From contig OY755243.1 of the NCBI GenBank assembly GCA_963576725.1, positions 82,075,945 through 82,139,944 on the forward strand: DNA of 64,000 nt, written 5' to 3'. The translations under genes were made by a program, and so were the position numbers. The DNA is from Azorinus chamasolen (lineage: Eukaryota > Mollusca > Bivalvia > Cardiida > Solecurtidae). Shown in pieces: positions 1 to 10,627 of this stretch; the first letter of the stretch is position 1; the number at the start of each line of letters is the position of its first letter. Under the pieces are notes generated by a model. It had not been told where the DNA came from, searched no databases, and saw only the letters and a program-made list of their open reading frames with translations.

Positions 1-59
1 GTTGACGGAAGATGACACAAACGGAGTTGTTTTACACCAGCTATACGTGCAAGCGTTTA

Positions 60-240
60 ACTATTGCAAGACTTCTGCAAATCTATAGTTTGGCCATTAT
101 GCGTTTATTAGGTCCAAATCTTTCAACGCTTTTTTAAAACCTATTGTCAGACAGCTTGAGTCCTGATGATACTTACTCGGCGTCACTTCATGATCCAAAC
201 TGTTTGCGAATGTAAATCAGGTCACTCTCAGCAGATGAAG
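60..240. repeat. B5 palindromic element, degenerate copy
   Basis: The arms around 155-215 show the B5 signature: a decayed GATCC-TGATGAGACGCCGAGT-ACTCGGCGTCTCATCAGGATCCAAAC hairpin followed by TGTTTGCGAATG. The flank AAACCTATTGTCAGACAGCTTG matches the normal B5 flank. Both termini are decayed and no coding is seen. Confidence 0.55.
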
Positions 241-263
241 GGCTAAATGGAAATCAACGATAT

Positions 264-676
264 ACAGCAGAACCTGTCTTAACCCATTCCCTCAGAGGCT
301 AATTTTAGATCCAACCTCTTTTAATAAATCTACCGAAAAGGAGTATTAACTGGAGAAAAGGAAATTTTTAGAAATTTGTAGTTTGAAACCATTGTGATAA
401 ATAGAACATTTGCTCCAACAATGGTTTCAACAGGTGATTTTTACAGAGGCGTAGAAAGGCGTATTTATGGAGGAAAATGTTAAGCAGCCATCCAAAAGGG
501 TAATAATCAAGTAAGTCAAGTGGCAGCTTAATGCAAGTCAAACGTAATGCAGAGCATATGAGTTATATGAGTTTTCTGCATTACATTGCCTTGAATTACT
601 AGTAAGCAACCAACTGCTTTTGTTAGACTCCTATGTTCAATAAATGAATGGCCGCTTTAACAAAAATTCTACTGTA
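264..676. mobile_element. P3 element interrupted by a B3 element
   Basis: The left end ACAGCAGAACCTGTCTTAA and the right end GGCCGCTTTAACA...TTCTACTGTA are P3 termini. Between them is the shared P hairpin, near 520-610, with GTGGCAGCTTAATGCAAGTC and ATGCAGAG...TTCTGCATTACATTG. The TTAA inside the left terminus is occupied by the B3 element at 279-483. The P3 copy is therefore older than that insertion. Confidence 0.8.
279..483 (+). mobile_element. B3 TTAA-type element, nested in P3
   Basis: It begins TTAACCCATTCCCTC and ends GGAAAATGTTAA, with TTAA on each side. The interior keeps GAAACCATTGTGATAAATAG and CATTTGCTCC, but the hairpin centre and most of the second arm are deleted, leaving a direct jump to CAATGGTTTC. 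Target and ends resemble piggyBac-like elements. There is no coding capacity. Confidence 0.8.
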
Positions 677-699
677 TGCACAAAGAAAGCCACCGGTGA

Positions 700-830
700 C
701 CAATTGTTTTTAGTTGAAATCAATGACGATTTATTCCACAAGGCATCAGCCTTGTTTACGACCCGTAGTATTGATAGCAGTACATTTTTCCGAGGGCAAC
801 AGGATAATGCTTTTTATAGTCGTTTTCTCA
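700..830. repeat. Dispersed repeat R3, copy 1
   Basis: A stretch reading TAGTTGAAATCAATG...TATTCCACA...GTATTGATAGCAGTA...CAACAGGATAAT recurs with divergence at about 2757-2880 and 5480-5590. It has no TIR or coding signal. Apart from this, 677-1190 shows nothing recognisable. Confidence 0.5.
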
Positions 831-1190
831 CTATCGTTGTAGATATAATCTTAAAAATAATACAAATATAGATGATGCTATTTAACTGAATTTCTAAAAT
901 TGGTAGTATTTGTAAATCTTGTTCATCTACCGAAGATGCGGTTTCCGTTGCATACAGTGGAAATGTTCATATGCACCATGGTGCGCAAATAAAACGTCTG
1001 ACATACCAAACTCTAGCAGTGAAATGTCTCTAAAACCTTCATAAACATACGTCTGAGGGATTGTTTGATGTCTTACTATTATACCCTTTGCCATGCTGAA
1101 TATTCAAATACGAATATATCCAACATAACTCTTAATTAGTTGATCATTCTAAAGCTGGATAATTTTTATACACTGAATTGTAATGGCAAT

Positions 1191-1256
1191 GAGTGCAGAC
1201 CTATACGCGATAGCTCCTAGAGGAGCTGTCGCATATGGGTCTTCACTATTTGCAAA
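1191..1256. repeat. J-type palindrome
   Basis: A hairpin from GTGCAGACCTATACGCGATA to the reverse-complementary arm TCGCATATGGGTCTTCACTATTTGC. The centre AGCTCCTAGAGGAGCT is close to the GCTCCTATAGGAGC centre seen in other families. The stretch between here and 1890 shows no recognisable feature. Confidence 0.6.
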
Positions 1257-1884
1257 TGCAGATATGTACCCGCATGTCATAAGAAGGGTTAGATATTGTA
1301 CTTTCATGTTTAGTCGGTCTGTGAGATAAATAACGTATACACTAATATATGGTCAAAGAAACTAAAGATACTGGTATAGTGTCGGCAACTGCGTGTCAGT
1401 AGATTCTTTCGTTCCATCATAGACGTTGGGTCTGATGATTTGCAAAACCGAAAGGCTCTAGCAATGGGATATGTAAAATAAATCTCTCTAAACCAGCAAG
1501 TGTATGTCTAACTCACTATAACATGGACACGCCTGTTAAAACATTTGAAAATAGAGTAGACCCAGATCAAACGACTCCTTTATTAGCTAACGCAATTACA
1601 TTGATCTGATTCTACAATTTCTGTCATGACCAAATTAGTTGTTTCACAAGCGATTGTAAAACATTCATCTAAATAAGCTTCATGAAGTCACTATTCATTA
1701 TATCATTGTTTCTCAGTACATTAAGAATTGGTTTTAAAGCAGCTTTTAGCTAAAAGCAGACCAGCTATAGGCAACGCTATCCCAAAGCAATATGTTACAT
1801 TGTTGCTTGTCCTACAGTAAGCAGCAGCATTATTTGATACGTTACACAGAGCAACCGACAAAGGTGCGTACTCAAATACGACAA

Positions 1885-1985
1885 TTGTCATGTCTCCACC
1901 AAACCCTATGTTGTGACCACTCTTTAGAATCGTGTCGAAGAGACGATTTTAAAAACTGGTCACGACATACGGATTGGTAGAGAAA
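1885..1985. repeat. W palindromic element
   Basis: The left arm CTCCACCAAACCCTATGTTG, TGACCACTCTTTAGAATCGT pairs with ACGATTTTAAAAACTGGTCA, CGACATACGGATTGGTAGAG. The centre is GTCGAAGAGAC. This is the reference copy for the W family, whose arm also builds the 42-bp array at 50946. Nothing recognisable lies in 1986-2480. Confidence 0.65.
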
Positions 1986-2479
1986 TATAAAGGTTGTTCT
2001 TGAAAATGGTTTTCAATTTACGCATCTTATCCGGACCTCTGCTACAGACACATATGTACGCATTTCAAATAGCCCAAACCAAGACCAGATTAGACTGTCT
2101 GATCAGTGATACCTTGTGGAATAATATACAATGAACTCTATGGGTTTTTGCCGACAATGTTCATGCTCGTAAGCCATTATAAAAGCTCAGCTGATAAATA
2201 TACAAAAGTTATTATTCCTTACAGACATATTCTGTTTATTAGGCAAAGAGTTAAACGATCCTTCATATTTATTCATTGGGTAGTGACTTTAGAGATGTTA
2301 TACCAAATCAAGTACTCGTCGTTATATGAAGCTTAAGATGAAATACTAGTACAGTGCTATAGATTGCTTGCGCACTGATCTCTCAAAATCTCTGTCTGGG
2401 ACGATTCTAACGAGTTTGAGCAAGTAAGACTTTTGCAGAAAAATATCAAATATACCTTTGTAAATTACGCGTCTTACAT

Positions 2480-2651
2480 ACTAATAAATAATTATTTAGG
2501 TATTTTTAAGCAAGTGGCTGTTTAATGCAAGGTGAAACACATGCAGAACGTTCCTTTGAAATTGTTTTGCATATTGTTTTACTTGCATTAAGTTGCCTAC
2601 TGTCTGAAAGACTGACACTCATGTTAATTTTAACGTCCGGTATAGAGGGGA
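2480..2651. mobile_element. P1 element, degenerate
   Basis: GTGGCTGTTTAATGCAAGGTG and a distant TTACTTGCATTAAGTTGCC are decayed P hairpin arms. The right terminus TTAACGTCCGGTATAGAGGG is P1. The left terminus is lost. A 92-codon open frame over this repeat is not credible as a gene. Confidence 0.6.
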
Positions 2652-2756
2652 GGACTTACTCTATATCGTTTGAAAAGAGTACACCACGCTATGGTATGAA
2701 CAGTTTTACACGAGACTTGATCAACCATAACCGTCGTTTGTCTGTTTGGTGGATAT

Positions 2757-2880
2757 TAGTTGAAATCAATGCCAACCTATTCCACATAATTCCTAGTTTA
2801 TAGTCCATGACAAATGGACTTTCTAATATTGATAGCCATTAATCTTCTCAAAGCAACACATTTATGTCTATCTGGTGGTT
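2757..2880. repeat. Dispersed repeat R3, copy 2
   Basis: It matches 700-830 with TTAGTTGAAATCAATGCCAA, CTAATATTGATAGCCATTAA and CAAAGCAACACATTTATGTC. Its function is unknown. Confidence 0.45.
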
Positions 2881-2952
2881 AGCACATCGGCTTTATGATA
2901 CACACATGTATAAGTATATTGCGACTAACCCTTAGAGTGCGTAAAACGAATA

Positions 2953-3147
2953 ACAGTGAAACCTCTCTAAATCGGAATTCTAGTAGAGAACAATTATATA
3001 CTTCTAGGTAGGTGACTGTTTAATGCAGGGTGAAAGTCATGCAAAAAGCTCATAGAGGAGCTGTCTGCATGACATTCACCCTGCATTAAGCACCAAGACC
3101 GATATTTATACCAAACTGAACGTCCGGTTTAGGGAGTTATTACCGTA
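2953..3147. mobile_element. P1 element
   Basis: It starts ACAGTGAAACCTCTCTAAAT and ends with CGTCCGGTTTAGGGAGTTAT plus a decayed ACCGTA. The internal hairpin has arms GCAGGGTGAAAGTCATGCA / TGCATGACATTCACCCTGC around AGCTCATAGAGGAGCT. Confidence 0.8.
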
Positions 3148-3244
3148 GTAATATGCACTCTTTGTTATTTTATAAAACTTTAGCATTTTTTATTCCTTCG
3201 TCAGTGGAACAGATAAGCCGCGCATAAATTAAATTTGGTTTTAA

Positions 3245-3372
3245 GAAAACTCCTTTATTCATCCACCAATCCTCCTGGTGTGATCGTCCTTTAGAATTGT
3301 TTCTGTAACTAACCCACAACTTGGTCACAATATAGAGTTTGATGGAGAAATTAGTATTAGTATTTGAATACT
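3245..3372. repeat. W palindromic element, decayed
   Basis: CATCCACCAATCCTCCTGGT, GTGATCGTCCTTTAGAATTG pairs loosely with AACTTGGTCACAATATAGAG, TTTGATGGAGAAAT. The W arms are recognisable but about a quarter of positions differ. Confidence 0.5.
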
Positions 3373-3407
3373 TACCTTTATCTATAACCCACGCATGGCC
3401 AACAAAC

Positions 3408-3640
3408 CCTTAGTATATATGCCATTACAAACATAGTGCTGATTAATATTCATGACGTCATTATTTCTTCCATGAATATCAAACAGGGAATGGGTTAGGC
3501 AGTGGTGGACCATTCCATTTTGCATAAATCCTTTATTTCTTCACCAAACTCCATGTTGGGACCATAAAAGGTTTGTTGTAAGATATGACGAGTTAGTATT
3601 TGAAATGGCACCTTAATCTCTATAGCTCTCTTTCACAATG
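3408..3640. repeat. B1 terminal fragment and W half-element
   Basis: 3440-3497 has the B1 right-hand sequence TTAATATTCATGACGTCATT and ATTTCTTCCATGAATAT ending GGGAATGGGTTA. 3530-3640 holds one W arm, CTTCACCAAACTCCATGTTG. Both are partial. The stretch 3641-4079 shows nothing further. Confidence 0.45.
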
Positions 3641-4079
3641 AACAGCATTGTACCGGTACACAATGATGGATCACACTTTGGATAATTCAGTATATCCTGT
3701 CTTTGTCCAAAGGTCATCAGACGAAAGGATTTTATGGGTTTTTTTAAATTTAAACTGAAACCAGTCTCCAGTATTTAACAGATTCCGTATAAGAATGCAA
3801 GTGATACTGAAGAGGACCAATCACGAACAAAGCTACAGCTGGTTTGAGTTCACTTCACTACGTCTGCATGACCCCGAATACATATTTCTGATCATCCCCA
3901 TGGTATGCAAACCAAATGTCTAGAATACCACAATCTAATGGTAAGAACATTTCAAGCGTTAAAACATATTGCAAAATATTACGATTTCGACCATGTAAGA
4001 AGTGGTAATGTTGTTTTGGCATTAAGCGTATATGCCATGCTTAGCGTGGTTGGTATTTCCTATATAACTCATAGAACCT

Positions 4080-4312
4080 TTAACCCTTTCCTCCAAGAAT
4101 ATTCATGTAAGAAATAATAACATCATGAATATTAATTAAATCATTTCTTATAATAGCACATAGACACAAGGCCTTATGGCCATGGAAGAAACTGTAGAAT
4201 TCGATCTAGATTATTTCATAAACAAACAGAACAGACCAAGATCAGACGGCTCCTATAGGAGCCGTATGATTTGGGTCTACTCTGTTTGCAAATGCGTAGA
4301 CGTTGTTGGCTG
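4080..4312 (+). mobile_element. B1 element, right end missing
   Basis: It begins TTAACCCTTTCCTCCAAGAA and contains AATATTCATGTAAGAAATAA, GGCCATGGAAGAAACTGTAG and the hairpin CAGACCAAGATCAGACGGCT / AGCCGTATGATTTGGGTCTA around GCTCCTATAGGAGC. It then stops after GTTTGCAAATGCG without the terminal GGAGTAAAGGGTTAA. Confidence 0.75.
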
Positions 4313-4737
4313 CTTTTGTTTTTGACATATTCAGCCTGTTAGAAATAAATAAAACAAATGTATATGTAGCTGTTAACACCACGGCAAGACGATTTGGCTA
4401 ACGTCCGGCCAAAGAAAACCGACATAATCTGTCTATAATATTATCGTAGACTATAGTGTAATCTCTTTTTTGAAGGCAGACATGGTCCGTTTATTGGCAT
4501 AACCAGCATAATTAGTTTGCTTGTCCTGGCAGCTAATTTCAGAAATGCGGTTACACCTATATGTATCTAGATCCTAACGCAATCGTCTACATTTCGGCCT
4601 TTAGGAAGTTGGCAGCCGAAGGTAATGCAAAACTCTCAAGAAGGAGTCCTGCGTGAAAGCCAACTCATATCTATTCACAAAATCGTCGCTTACTGAGGTT
4701 CTACCTCATGTCAAAAGTATCTCCCAAACAAATTAGT
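4313..4737. other. Unassigned stretch
   Basis: AT-rich sequence. A weak echo of a P core (AAGGTAATGCAAAACTCTC...GTGAAAG) sits near 4615-4660, but no ends can be defined. Confidence 0.3.
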
Positions 4738-4905
4738 GGTCTAGATTTATTAGTGTAAAATATATCTATTATAACCCTTTTTCTAATGAATGTGGTCTAA
4801 AATTATTAGTATAAAATCTATCTATTATAACCCTTTCCCTCATGAATGTGGTCTAGATTTATATCTATTATAATCCTTTCCCTCATGAATGTTCATGCAA
4901 GAAAT
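4738..4905. repeat. 56-bp tandem repeat, three copies
   Basis: Units start GGTCTAGATTTATTAGTGTA at 4738, 4794 and 4850. Each ends with a B1-like terminus ATAACCCTTTCCCTCATGAA. The third unit is shortened to about 43 bp and runs into B1 sequence (ATGCAAGAAATAATCATAGC). Confidence 0.75.
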
Positions 4906-5234
4906 AATCATAGCATGAATACGTATTATGTGACATCTTGTAATGATATAGGAGCACAGTAAGGGTTGGCCATTACATAATCAGATACGTGTATATAATA
5001 TATATAGTAGTCTATAGGCAAACATAGATCAGAAGTCATGTAGGAAATTAAAAAATGGTAAAAAGATTCCCTGAAGTTTACATTAAAATGCAGCTAATAA
5101 TTATTCACAAGCGAATAGTTTCAGCGAGATATGATTAAATATTGCACCATCAAGCAACTGACAAAATTAATGTTTACCCGTATCCGCGACTTGTCTTGAT
5201 TTTCCAAATTACCTACATGTAGATCCAGGTAAGA

Positions 5235-5393
5235 CAGCCAGTAACTCAACGTCTCATCAGGATTCAATTTGTTTGACACTCGGCCAACATTTTCTCAAAA
5301 GTTTGATCGAATCGGAAGAAGTCTAAATTGCACCAGATCCAAACTGAGCAGACATTTTATATTTCACAACGGGATTAGAGTAAAAAGTATTTT
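5235..5393. repeat. B5 right half
   Basis: It has the single arm CTCAACGTCTCATCAGGATT followed by the normal B5 flank: TGTTTGACACTCGGCCAACA, CAAAAGTTTGATCGAATCGG, AGCAGACATTTT. The opposite arm is absent. The 5480-5590 segment after it is R3 copy 3. Confidence 0.55.
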
Positions 5394-5998
5394 CGGCCAG
5401 TTAATGTTACAATGGAGTTTGAGATTTCAGTATAAGGACAATATAGCGAGCTGTATCTTCTTCGCTAGAGATGTCTATTATACCAACTTATTTAATACAA
5501 TCCGTTGTTTATTACCCAACGGATGGATTTTCTGTTGTTGATAGCAGTAAATCTTCAGAACGCAACAAGATAATATCTTTTTAGTGGTTGAACGCTAGAT
5601 TTCCAATATATATAAAAATGGCACGCAATATATTAAAAAACGAGCAAAAACAAATTATTGTTACCGTACAAACATCTCAAAATCAAACACTGAGAAAAGA
5701 AAAAAATATCATTTATGCCACTTAAACAAGGGTGAAATACATACAGAAAGCTTCTGAATGACTTTCTCGCTGTCATAAGCTATAACATGACTCAACGACT
5801 GGTATTTCTACGTATGCGAGTGCTGCGTAAAGGCATGTTTACTGTATGGAAATTCAGTTCTGTGTGTGTGAAGTATTGTCTGATATGTATACATGCAGAT
5901 AGAATAGTTGGTCAACACTTATTAAACGGTAATATCATGACTTCCATAAAGAACCCTTGGAATAAAATCAGAACCTGTACCGTTTGACAAAGTCTATA

Positions 5999-6202
5999 CA
6001 GTAAAACCTCTCTATAACGACCACTAAATTACATCAAATATTTTATGTTAAATGCAGGTGACTGCTTAAAGCAAGGTGAAAGTAAAACAAAACGCTCCTA
6101 TAGGCGCGTTCTGTTTTACTTTTACATTGCTTTAAGCAGCCACCTGCCCTAAATACCAACTAATTAACACAATTTAGTGGCCGTTATAGAGAGGTTTTAC
6201 TG
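5999..6202. mobile_element. P2 element, 204 bp, TA-flanked
   Basis: It runs from CAGTAAAACCTCTCTATAAC to the inverted copy ending GAGAGGTTTTACTG, with TA immediately outside on both sides (5997-5998, 6203-6204). Nearly the whole length is self-complementary. The interior has AAAGCAAGGTGAAAGTAAAA and a GCTCCTATAGGCGC centre. No coding. Confidence 0.88.
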
Positions 6203-6229
6203 TATTAGATAATACAAACGTTGACGATT

Positions 6230-6360
6230 ACCAAGCAATGTAGACTCTGTTTGGACCTTTTCAAGAATAACTTCTCTGCGAGACGACCCTAAGGAGTGGT
6301 CACAACATACGGTTTGGTGGACAAATAGTGAATTTGGTATTTGAGTACGCACGTTTATAA
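6230..6360. repeat. W palindromic element, decayed
   Basis: AAGGAGTGGTCACAACATAC, GGTTTGGTGGACAAAT is one good W arm. The other (GAATAACTTCTCTGCGAGAC) is poorly kept. Confidence 0.45.
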
Positions 6361-6548
6361 ATCTGCAGCTCTGTGGCATTAACAAACAAAATCGGCCAAG
6401 CTGTTTGCCACTCGGTCAAAAGTGTCTCAGACGCTTGAACAAATGGAATGTAAGTGAAAAGCGTAACAGATCGGAACGGACGCATGTATACTTGTTTTAG
6501 TCAGCTAGGAGTAAAGGGACACTGAACACGAATTGGTTATCGGTGCAC

Positions 6549-6740
6549 ATCGTAAAACCCCTCTAAACCGCAATTCAATTTAATATAAATACCTGTCTTG
6601 GAAACAGGTGACAGCTTAATGCAGGATGAAAGTCCTCTAGGAGTTTTCTGCATGACTTTCACCCTGCATTAAGCAGTCACCTGCCTAAAACTATCTAACT
6701 TATTCTTTACTAGAATTCCGGTTTAGATGGTATTTACTAT
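6549..6740. mobile_element. P1 element
   Basis: Left end TCGTAAAACCCCTCTAAACC and right end GAATTCCGGTTTAGATGGTA. The hairpin arms are intact but the left arm is shortened: GATGAAAGTCC jumps straight to TCTAGGAGTTTTCTGCATGA. Confidence 0.78.
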
Positions 6741-6927
6741 ACATGTACATGACATGATACATTGTCCCCGCGGTGCATCTCTAACAACGGCACCAGTATC
6801 CATATATGCAAATAAAACGCATTAACCTTTTGTATGCTGATTATTCAGTGATATGATCTATCGTTGTTTAATGGTTTCTAACTCAGTATGAAAGATTATA
6901 ATTTGTAGGAAGATTTGGAATAAGAAC

Positions 6928-6990
6928 TAGTGCGTACCCTGATCATAGGACTCATCTAGTAGCTCTCTGGACTGGGTCTACACTATTTGC
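6928..6990. repeat. J-type palindrome fragment
   Basis: GTACCCTGATCATAGGACTC ... CTGGGTCTACACTATTTGC. The arms are decayed. Confidence 0.4.
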
Positions 6991-7175
6991 AAATGTCAGT
7001 ACATTCGTGTTTCGCATTCAAAATGTTAGGTTCCGCTGCCAAATGCTAAGAAACTTTCTAAGCATATTTCTGATCGAAATACGTATGCATCCGTGATTTA
7101 TGTCTAGCAACTAACCTTAAGCGTAAACCTCCTGAATAAACATGTAAGAAATAATAACAGCATGCTTATCTATTA

Positions 7176-7394
7176 CAGTAGAACCCCTCTAAACCGGAAT
7201 TCTAGTAGAGAATAATTTAGATACTTTTAGGCAGGGTGACTGCTTAATTCAGGATGAAAGTCATACAGAAAGCTCCTAGAACTGTATGACTTTCATCCTG
7301 CAATAAGCTGACACATGTATCTTAAACCGATATTTATACTAAATTCAGCGATATTTATGCTAATTTGAATGTCCGGTTTAGAGGGGTTTCACTG
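7176..7394. mobile_element. P1 element, TA-flanked
   Basis: CAGTAGAACCCCTCTAAACC at the left and GAGGGGTTTCACTG at the right, flanked by TA on both sides. A short internal duplication (CGATATTTATACTAAATTCA repeated as CGATATTTATGCTAATTTGA) lies near 7322-7365. Confidence 0.85.
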
Positions 7395-7399
7395 TATCT

Positions 7400-7703
7400 G
7401 CTCTGATGGTATAAGTACTTGGGATAGTTTGGCTTTAGCAGAAACTGTACATTCAGATCTATACGAGTATTATTTCATAAGCAAACAGAGCATACCCTGA
7501 TCAGTATACTCCTTTAGTTCTGTTGTATTTGCAAATGCTTAAACACGTATCTATATCAGGGTTTGCTCTGTTTGCTTATGCAATAATACAGATATGAGCC
7601 TACAGTTTCTTCCATGGCCAATAATTCCCGTGTCATTGTACCATTTTTAATATTCATGATGTCACTATTTCTTACCTGAATATTCATGGAGTAAAGAGTT
7701 GTA
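7400..7703 (-). mobile_element. B1 element with duplicated hairpin
   Basis: It reads from a decayed left flank (TTTGGCTTTAGCAGAAACTG) through AAACAGAGCATACCCTGATC, then CAGGGTTTGCTCTGTTTGC, to CATGATGTCACTATTTCTTA and the terminus ATATTCATGGAGTAAAGAGT. It carries two B1 outer arms either side of the hairpin, giving an unusually symmetrical copy. Confidence 0.6.
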
Positions 7704-7732
7704 TATCATGTAAAATGTTCAGGTACAATTCT

Positions 7733-7980
7733 TTAACCCTTGCCTTTATAAACGTGTTTTCACGCATTTGCAAAAAGAGTAGACCAAAATCAGACGACTC
7801 ATATAGAAGCCGTCTGCTCAGGGTCTGTTCTGCTTGCGCATGGAATTTGAAAGATTTGTTCCTTTACTTTTTAAAATGGCTACAACGTTCTATCTTCCGT
7901 ATTACGTGGTAACTATTTTTTCCATGAATATTCAGTATGTATTGAAATTTGGAATAAATGTAGAACAGAGAAAGGGTTAA
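7733..7980 (+). mobile_element. B6 element, TTAA-flanked, 248 bp
   Basis: It begins TTAACCCTTGCCTTTATAAA and ends GAACAGAGAAAGGGTTAA. The hairpin GAGTAGACCAAAATCAGACG pairs with CGTCTGCTCAGGGTCTGTTC. The right flank ATTTGAAAGATTTGTTCCTT ... CATGAATATTCAGTATGTAT is the B6 hallmark, shared with the 49269 and 52045 copies. Confidence 0.82.
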
Positions 7981-8235
7981 TGCATACTGAATCAGCACAT
8001 TGGGGTGTCATTTGAAACAATACAAATTCTCTCAATTTCCACAAATAGAATATACGTGGATAACTCATTCGTGTTCAATCTAAGATTGTGCCCGCGGGAA
8101 GATTAGACTTAATATCAGACTGTTTTATTGAATATCTAGTTCCTTGTCGAGCGTGCTAATAATAAGCTATAATTATTGGACTACGTTCTACATCAGGGAA
8201 GAAACCGCTGAAGAAATCGATCAAATGCCAATCAA

Positions 8236-8960
8236 AGAATATAGGCTCGTTAAACAATACACTTCAGAAAATAGGCTCGTAGATACAATACACTTTAGAA
8301 TATAGGCTAGTGGATACAATATACTTTAGAATATTGGCTCGTAGATACAATACACTTTAGAAAATAGGCTCGTAGATACAATACACTTTAGAATATAGGC
8401 TCGTAGATACAATAAACTTAAGAATATAGGCTAGTGGATACAATACACTTTATAATATATGCTAGTGGATGCAATACACTTTAGAATACAGGATCGTAGA
8501 TACAATACACTTTAGAATATAGGCTCGTAAAACAATACACTTCAGACAATAGGCTCGTAGATGCAATACACTTACACTATAGGCTCGTAAAACAATACAC
8601 TTCAGAATATAGGCTCGTAGATACAATACACTTTACACTATAGGCTCGTAAAATAATACACTTGAGAACACCTTAGAATATAGACTAGTAAAACAATACA
8701 CTTCAGAATATAGGCTCCTAGAATTAACACTACATGTATATACTATAGGCTCGTAGATACAATACACTTCAGAATATAGGATACAATACAATTGGCATAT
8801 AAGCAAGTAAAACAATACACTTTAGAGTATAGGCTCGTAAAAACAATTCACTTCAGAATATTTGCTTATTGACACAATTCACTTCAGAATATTGACTCGT
8901 AAACACAATACATTTTAGAATATATACTTCAGAATATTGACTGGTGAATGCAATACACGT
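8236..8960. repeat. 31-bp minisatellite, about 23 copies
   Basis: The unit is GAATATAGGCTCGTAGATAC + AATACACTTTA. Variants carry GCTAGTGG, or GTAAAACA in place of GTAGATACA, and some units are truncated. Divergence rises toward the 3' end. 7981-8235 shows nothing else. Confidence 0.9.
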
Positions 8961-9370
8961 TTGTGTCATATAAATTAATGCAATAACTCATGATGATAAT
9001 CAGTATTGAACACTAAACAGAAACGGATGACTTAAACGCTATATAAAGCAAATTTTATACTTTTGTACCTTTGAATGCTGAATATTCAAAGTGGATAATC
9101 AATATTCAACTATAGAGTACATTCAGCATGGAATATTGATATTGAATGATAAACAGTGCAGTTCATACTGGGACTGGCGCGAAATCAACCCCGTACCTTC
9201 ATTCCAAATACAATTTACAATTCCCTCGAACTATGAAGGAATAACGCAGTGCAAACGCTTTATAACGTCGATATTTAATCATCCAGAATTACCCTTGTCA
9301 TATCTGAAAGCTTGTGGCTAAATGCGACACGAAGTCGTTATTGTGCGTTTCCCGTCTTGTAATATTTATA
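8961..9370. other. Unassigned stretch
   Basis: No repeat family or supportable exon seen. A 76-codon open frame at 9091-9321 has no recognisable domain. Confidence 0.3.
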
Positions 9371-9574
9371 CAGTAAACCCCCTCTAAACTGGAATTCTAG
9401 TGAAGGAGAATCCAAACCCTTTTAGACAAGTGACTGCATAATTCAAGGTGAAAATCATGCAGGGTGTTCATAGAGGAGCTTTCTGCATGACTTTCATCTT
9501 ACATTAAGCTGCAACTTGTCTCCAAGACCGGTATTTACACTACATTTAACGTCCGGTTTAGAGGGGTTTTACTG
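9371..9574. mobile_element. P1 element, 204 bp
   Basis: CAGTAAACCCCCTCTAAACT at the left and GGTTTAGAGGGGTTTTACTG at the right. The hairpin arms (TTCAAGGTGAAAATCATGCA / TGCATGACTTTCATCTTACA) surround a partly decayed centre. The length equals the 16264 and 17976 copies. Confidence 0.85.
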
Positions 9575-9757
9575 TCAAATATTTGTCACGTATAGTCGTT
9601 AGTTGCTACTCCTTAAAGCAAAGTGGGATTATTGATGGTAATTGCAAACCTTAGCTGCATTAAGTTAGCTCTTTACCTGATAAATATGCATGTAAGAAAT
9701 AAAGACATTGTAAATAATTCTTAGCTGCATGTATATCATGGTATATGATAAATAGAA

Positions 9758-10232
9758 GAACTAATTGCCATGGCAAAAACTGTGAAACAGATCTATATAA
9801 TTCCGTTTGCAAACAGAGCAGACCCTGGTCAGGCGGCTCCTACAGGAGCTGACTTGCCAGGCATATGCAACCAACTTGGATATAGGTGAGACGTAGAGTA
9901 GTTCGGGGGTATTAGCAGGTGTCAAGCTGTTTGGCACTCGGTCAAACATTTCTTTAACACTTTACTCCTTGACTATGTATGATATAGTTAATGTAGAACT
10001 AATTGCCATGGCAAAAACTGTGAAACAGATCTATATAATTCTGTTTGCAAACAGAGCAGACCCTGGTCAGGCGGCTCCTACAGGAGCTGACTTGCCAGGC
10101 ATATGCAAACAACTTGGATATAGGTGAGACGTAGAGTAGTTCGGGGTATTAGCAGGTGTCAAGCTGTTTGGCACTCGGTCAAACATTTCTTTAACACTTT
10201 ACTCCTTGACTATGTATGATATAGTTAATGTA
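9758..10232. repeat. 238-bp direct tandem duplication of a B1/B5 chimera
   Basis: Two head-to-tail units start at 9758 and 9996 with GAACTAATTGCCATGGCAAA. They are almost identical: C/T at one site, CAACCAAC versus CAAACAAC, and one G fewer in the second. Each unit is a B1 left half up to GGCGGCTCCTACAGGAGCTG, fused to B5 flanking sequence (GTCAAGCTGTTTGGCACTCG). Near-identity implies a recent event. Confidence 0.9.
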
Positions 10233-10289
10233 TGTATGCACATTCATTAGCTTTAAACGTTTATTACAGTAAATAAACAAGAAAAGTTT

Positions 10290-10442
10290 TGACTCCAGCA
10301 GAAACTGTAGAATCAGGTCTATATTATTCCATTTGCAAACAAAGCAGACTCTGATCAGACGCCTCCTATAAGAGCCGTCTGATCTAGGTCTACTCTGTTT
10401 GTAAAGGCATAGAAAGGTGTATTCATGAAGCAAAGGGTTACA
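10290..10442 (-). mobile_element. B1 element, partial
   Basis: CCAGCAGAAACTGTAGAATC, hairpin AGCAGACTCTGATCAGACGC / GCCGTCTGATCTAGGTCTAC, then AGGTGTATTCATGAAGCAAA and GGGTTA. The outer TTAA is decayed. Confidence 0.65.
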
Positions 10443-10627
10443 AGCTTGAGCAAATAAGGAGCAAGCTGGCCTGATAAGGCTTTTTGTAGACATACTATAG
10501 TCAGCATGGTAAGGGTTAGCGATCACGCCACAGTCTGTGTTCTGGATGAAGACTTTATGATGTTGTAATTTTCTTTTGCGGACCCCAGGCGCCTTAATAA
10601 ATTATTTCATTTCGCTGAAATATGTAA

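Noticed and set aside
8236..8960. Regular spaced repeats considered as a CRISPR array
   Set aside because: Units are contiguous 31-bp tandem copies without variable spacers, and the context is eukaryotic with no cas genes.
10191..10526. 111-codon minus-strand frame
   Set aside because: It runs through the 238-bp duplication and a B1 hairpin. Its peptide SRPRSDGSYRRRL is simply the translated B1 arm and recurs wherever B1 occurs.
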